Source: Circinella umbellata (lineage: Eukaryota > Mucoromycota > Mucoromycetes > Mucorales > Lichtheimiaceae). From it: a DNA stretch of 64,000 nt. The stretch spans positions 496,001 to 560,000 of the forward strand of contig JAIWNF010000028.1 of NCBI GenBank assembly GCA_025093555.1. Direction: 5' to 3'. Made by a program: the position numbers and the translations under genes. This document shows positions 59,247 through 64,000 of this stretch, one piece after another. How positions within the stretch are numbered: the stretch's first letter is position 1; each line of letters opens with the position of its first letter. The notes below the pieces were generated by a model. That model saw only the letters and a list, made by a program, of their open reading frames with translations. It was not told where the DNA came from and did no database searches.

Positions 59247-59942
59247 CAATTAGAAAATTGTTAATAAAATATTATCTTATTCTGGTTATTTGATCGTTTG
59301 AAATTGTATCAACGTTGGATTTGCATTATTGATTTTGGGATAATCTTAGTGAAATCATCGTTGGAGCATATTTTATTTATTTCTTTTATTATTGTTTTAT
59401 TTATTTCTACCTTTACGGTTTACTATACACAACCCTTAACTTCTCTGAACCCGTTTATCTATTTATTTATTTTATCATTCTTCTCTTTCTCTATTTTCTA
59501 TTCTTTATTTTTATTTCTATTTTATTCTTACCTTTTGTCAATTTTACACATAACACTAAGCACCACACGTGTCATTCTCTTCTTTTCCTCACTTTTTTGG
59601 GAGGTTACACAAAGAATACTTCCTTTTACAACGAAAAAAATTAAAAAAATATCACAAAAAATAGTAAAAAATATAACAACACCACCAGGACAACCTGAAA
59701 GGTCCATAGAACCATCACCCACCGAAATCCCGGCCGAAAACAAACAATTGTCCATTGACATTTCGTCATCATCATTATTTCCATCAACAAAAGAAATTAA
59801 TTTCGAATTAATTTTTTCATCTCTATCTCAGCCCAAACGCTCACTCTCAATTGACCCACAATCTCGAATAACCGCCACTCCAATTAAAAAATACAAAACC
59901 TCAGCATTACGCTCAACAATTCCAACTGAAATTAATTGTGTA

Positions 59943-61474
59943 ATGGGTAAAACATTAACAAAAAACAATACTGGTAAAAAAGCAACAGGAGTTGGTATTC
60001 CTATTACAGCCCCAGGTACCAAAATCCCTGTTTCACAGGAATTAATTAATAATTTAGAACATGATTTCTCCGCTGCACAATCCCACATTAAATGTCCCAA
60101 TGATATATGCAAAAAGAAGGGTAAGATCACTGTTATAGATGGAGCTAATAATCCTGCTTTTGAACCACCAACACCTATATATAAATGCACCTCTTGTCAT
60201 AAAAAATATGCACACACACGCATGTTAGATCCCATTTCAGCAGCCCTACAAAGTAAAAAAAATATTAATACAGAGAAACACATAGTAAATTCCACTGTAA
60301 CAAAAAAACTTTAGGTAACACCCAGCTTGCATCTATTGATTCCGATCAGGAGATGGAACATCATCATATATCACCAAACCAAAAACAACCTGAACAAAAT
60401 TGGGCGGACCAGGTTGAAGTATCCAATATAGAGAAAAATGATAATTTTCTCCATATTTATCCTAACCTCCCTGATTATCTTCAGGATATATACAAAAAAC
60501 AAGAAAAAACTGATCAAAAAGTTTCAGAATTAACAGAAGCTCTTTCTAACATGGCACAAATTATAAAAGAAAATGCTACTTTAAAAACAGAACTGGAAGC
60601 CGCTCGTGCAGAAATTGCACTTTTAAAAAATAAGCAGGTAACAATTGATCCAACACCATCCACCAAAAAAGCACCCCGACCAACAATTCAAATTTTGGAT
60701 AATGAAGATGATGGACTAGAACAATCGCAACATGCACCACCTCCAGCCCAAATTCAATCACAATTAAAAAATAATTATGCTGCAGCAGTAACTCGTGGTA
60801 TTAAGAAACAAACCACCAAAAAAAGAAATATTCCATCCAAACGTGCAAAAGAAATCGCAGCACGTCATCTCACAGTAGTACCTGAAAGCCAAGGCTTTCA
60901 ATTTATGTATGTGCCGTGCCGTCATCGTATGACTATTAAAGCCATGCGACAAATCCTGCGTACCTTACGGGTTGATAACTCCCGTATCTTGGATGTTCAT
61001 TTTCCTGATCGTCAGGTAGCAGCCCTGCTCATTCACAATGACTATTCTCAGTCTCTTACAGAAATCCTTGAAAAAGAAGGTATTCAGGTAAAGAAAGAAT
61101 TTGATCCGCTTGACCCTAGTATTTTACGGGATCAAAAACTAGCAGACTTATCTGACGAAGAACGGTTTGAAAAGGTGCAAGAATTACATCATAAAAACTT
61201 ACTCAAAGCACTTCAATTTATCCGCACACCTGTCAAATTTGCAGTAGCTCGTAATTTTTATAAAAACTCATGGATTACAGCAGAAGAATTAGCATCATTT
61301 CTACCAACATACAAATCACAAGAGGCTCGAATTTTAGACGCCAAACGTCTATTAAATGATGATACCAAAAGTGTATCAAATTCTCGACCTATCTCACCTA
61401 GCATGGAAATAGATGACGAAATCGAAGCCAGCTCACATAATACTACCAGCACTTCCACCACTCAAAATAATTAA
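59943..61474 (+). CDS. LINE ORF1, zinc ribbon plus coiled coil, with a -1 frame step
   Basis: I take the ATG at 59943 (MGKTLTKNNTGKKATGVGIP) because the homologue in the first LINE also starts MGK. The longer upstream frame from 59298 is hydrophobic low-complexity leader. The zinc-ribbon-like module is CPNDICKKKGKI with YKCTSCHKKY. The frame ends at 60312-60314 (TAG) just after ACA AAA AAA CTT. The -1 frame continues directly into EMEHHHISPNQKQPEQNWAD and a coiled coil (VSELTEALSNMAQIIKENAT, LKTELEAARAEIALLKNKQ). The conserved C-terminal block follows (GFQFMYVPCRHRMTIKAMRQ, DNSRILDVHFPDRQVAALLI). The A-run suggests ribosomal slippage or a one-base indel. Probable RNA-binding capsid-like protein. 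Confidence 0.7.
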
Positions 61475-61513
61475 AAAAAAAAAAAAAAGTATACGTATAT
61501 AAAACAAAAAAAA

Positions 61514-64000
61514 ATGAGTAATATAACAATATCCCTTATAAATATCAACGGTCTCGTAAAACAGACCATCAATACAATTACTAATAGTTTACCTACCTCA
61601 TCATTAATATTCCTAACCGAAACTTGGTTATTATCACCAAGTCGGTATCCAACTAACTGGTTTCAACACCACAATTACGCTCTCCCTGTAGAAAATTCCC
61701 ATCGTGGTAAAATGGGTATCACATTATTAACTAATCCTTCTTTTCCTTATCCTATACACGTACTTCCTACAATTTCTCCCTATATTCTTTCCTGTAAAAT
61801 AGAAAATCTCACCATCCACTGTCTCTATCTCCCACCATCCAATCTCACACCTATCGAAGCTCTGGAAATAATACAATCAATCCCCTTACTAACATCCTCA
61901 GATAACAATCATGAAAATACTATTTTTTGTGGCGATTTTAATGCTCGACACAAAGAATTATTAGGCGATCAACGAACTACACCTCGTGGAACAGCATTTG
62001 CTAATTGGATTGAAGAACAAGGATTGTATTGTTGGAATTCCCAACTTACATATGGAATGCCAACATTTATTAAACAAAGAAACAATCGAATAGAAACAAG
62101 CATCATTGACTGGATACTTAGTACTGAACCTTTGGCAATGTGACAATGACTATTGAATCTGAAATGGATCTTAAATCCGATCACAAACCAGTTTGCATTT
62201 CTTTCACCATGGATAGACCACCACCATCCCGAGAAAATCATCCAAGGCAGCTTTGGAACCTTAGTAAACTATATGACGATGAACATCAACAAAAATATAA
62301 ACATTTATTTATAGAAAAAATCGAAACCGTTCATGACCAAATCAAAAGAGCTGTCAACACCAATAATATAGAACCTGACATTACTTACCTTGCTAACCAA
62401 CTGACCGATTGTATTCATACATCATTAGATGAATCAGTTGGCCGTAGAACACCACGACCGCCACAAGTAAAATGGTTTTGGAATGAAGAATTAGAAACTG
62501 CATTTCAGGATCGTGAGCAATGCTATCGCCGAAAAATAAAAGCTACTGGTATCCAACAGGGCGCATGGAATATAAAACACAAAGAAGCATCAAAGCAATT
62601 TGACTCTTTAGTTCAAAAACGAAAACGACAGGCATGGCATAATTTTATTAATAAATTATCCAATGATGAATTATCAAACACAACAGCAACAATTAAACGT
62701 ATCAGGCAAAATAGGGTAGTTAGTCCAACTTTTTCGGATATGGCTGGCCCTGAAGTAGCTGCCAATAAAATGTCACAGCAACTTGCACGTACATTTTCAG
62801 GTAATGCTCTACCAAGAGTAAGAGCTAATCCACCCCCACCTCCAATCGTTCCCCATCTAATTGATAATCATAATAATATTTGTCCTTTTACACCCGAACT
62901 AATCCAAAATGCCATCCAAACTGTTGCTCGTAAAAAAGCACCAGGCATGGATCATTTACGTGCTGAAATGCTTAGCCCAATTACAGAATATTTAACTAAT
63001 CCACTAACCGACCTTTTTATTTTGTGTTGGAAATGGTCTAAAACACCTGATAGTTGGAGATTGGCTCAAGTTGTGCCAATATATAAAAAAGGTGATGCTA
63101 ATGATCCTGCTAATTATCGTCCAATTAGTCTTTTATCTGTTTTATGTAAAATATTAGAAATATGTCTACAAGATGAACTACATTCTGCTTCCCCCATTAT
63201 AGATATTAGTCAAGGTGGGTTTCGTACCCAACGTAGTGCCTTGGATCAAGCTCTTTGCTTACATGAACTTTGTCTTCGTCATCGATTGGATCATGATAAC
63301 AATAGTCCAGTTTTGGCCGCATTGGACATCCGATCCGCGTATGATACAGTGGATCGTGCTATTATATGGCGCGCTCTCGAACCTACAGCTTCTCCACCAC
63401 TACTTGGTTTACTACAGAGTCTTTTTGATAATGTATCAATTCAAGTACTATTATCTGGTACTACATCAAGATCTTTTTGGCCTGCCACTGGTGTTCTCCA
63501 AGGATCAATTTTGTCCCCTCATTTGTATTCTATATATATTAACTCTTTACCCCATTTTCTTCGTTCCTCTTCTTCTTCCTCTATTTTGTCCAATTTATCT
63601 GATTCTGATTCTGATTTTCAAGATACGCCTATACTTTCATCCCGTCAACGTCCTCATCGGCTGGTTTGTGGTAAGTGGATTAACGCACTTTTATATGCTG
63701 ATGATGTTGTTTTAATTGGTGATAGATCCAATATACAACAACTATTAAACCGAGCTGAAGAACACTCATATCAACTTGGCTATCACTGGAATCCCAGTAA
63801 ATGTGTCGTTTTGCAACAACCAACCAGCCAAAATACCAACCCTCTTCCACCACTATATTTATATGATCAACCACTTCCAACTGCATCAACATTTGTTTAC
63901 CTTGGTATTCCGTTTAATGCCAGTGGTATGATCAACAATCAACAACTTTTACAACGCAACATTGCATCAGCACTTACAGGTATGCGCACATTACGAACAA
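61514..64000 (+). CDS. LINE ORF2: APE endonuclease plus reverse transcriptase, 3'-truncated by window
   Basis: Starts MSNITISLININGLVKQTIN. The APE-type endonuclease has ININGL (Asn), FLTETWLLSP (Glu), TIFCGDFNARH (Asp/Asn), SIIDWILSTEPL (Asp) and SDHKPVCISF (Asp/His). A one-base shift near 62133-62143 separates the first four motifs from the SDH motif; after it the frame is open to 64000. RT blocks: KKAPGMDHLRAEMLSPITEY, NDPANYRPISLLSVLCKILE, VLAALDIRSAYDTVDRAIIW (Asp), GVLQGSILSPHLYSIYINSL and LLYADDVVLIGD (YADD, catalytic pair). It nicks target DNA and primes reverse transcription on it. Apart from the frameshift it looks functional. Confidence 0.88.

Larger units (their letters stand above)
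59230..64000 (+). mobile_element. second LINE retrotransposon, near-intact, runs off the window
   Basis: Same architecture as the LINE at 47.6 kb: TATA-like box at 59238-59246, T-rich leader, ORF1 from 59943, ORF2 from 61514 open to the window end. All catalytic motifs of endonuclease and RT are kept. Only two single-base frame changes were found (about 60310 and 62140). The 3' end is outside the window. Protein similarity to the first copy is clear but low, so they are different subfamilies. Confidence 0.88.

Noticed and set aside
59298..59942. Hydrophobic N-terminal extension of the LINE ORF1 frame, looking like several membrane spans.
   Set aside because: It is translation of a T-rich leader. 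The homologous ORF1 in the other LINE starts MGK, equivalent to the ATG at 59943.

Overview
The window looks like nuclear DNA from an early-diverging filamentous fungus, most likely a Mucoromycota (Mucorales-type) genome. It is A+T-rich. Its genes carry many short GT-AG introns (mostly 55-200 nt), often with a CTAAT-like branch point, and introns and spacers are full of A/T homopolymers and microsatellites. This assignment is inference from gene structure and protein content; no rRNA or other marker gene is present.

Host genes occupy 0.1-9.1 kb and several later islands. From the left they are a four-exon class I methyltransferase (138-1851, +), an unrecognised two-span membrane protein (2312-3637, -), a GH15 trehalase/glucoamylase-like enzyme (3993-6824, -), fumarylacetoacetase of tyrosine catabolism (6979-9147, -), a U1A/U2B''-type spliceosomal RRM protein (13498-14794, +), an unrecognised protein (16537-17241, +), a methionine-R-sulfoxide reductase B with a probable mitochondrial leader (18213-19233, +), a small putative secreted protein (34889-35173, +), a TVP38/TMEM64-family membrane protein (39826-41046, +) and a large ITFG2-like protein (41504-45447, +; a KICSTOR subunit in animals). 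A tRNA-Ser(AGA) gene lies at 58450-58531 (-). Two metabolic genes are broken: a cytochrome P450 whose frame stops right after the haem-ligand Cys-Pro (19.8-20.7 kb), and an old yellow enzyme with two frameshifts (37.2-38.5 kb).

The rest is dominated by mobile elements. There is a decayed MULE transposase (10.8-11.8 kb, -), a truncated DIRS-type retroelement (22.3-24.4 kb), and a dead Merlin/ISXO2-like transposon with 20-bp inverted repeats (27475-29228). Directly abutting that is a well-preserved MULE (29238-32883) with inverted repeats and a perfect 9-bp target duplication. Its transposase can be spliced in frame to an OTU-type cysteine protease domain. From 46.9 kb to the end there is a retrotransposon nest: a solo LTR, a decayed LINE whose 3' end was split by a very young Ty3/Gypsy element (LTRs 404 bp, one difference seen), the LINE poly(A) tail ending 34 bp from the tRNA-Ser gene, and a second, much better preserved LINE that runs off the window.

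The strongest candidates for something little described are the MULE-OTU composite, the LINE-tRNA association with its nested Ty3 element, the LINE ORF1 with an N-terminal zinc ribbon and a frame change at an A-run, and two G+C-rich hairpin islands inside very A+T-rich spacers. Exon borders below were read by eye from splice consensus and frame continuity. No alignment or database search was run.
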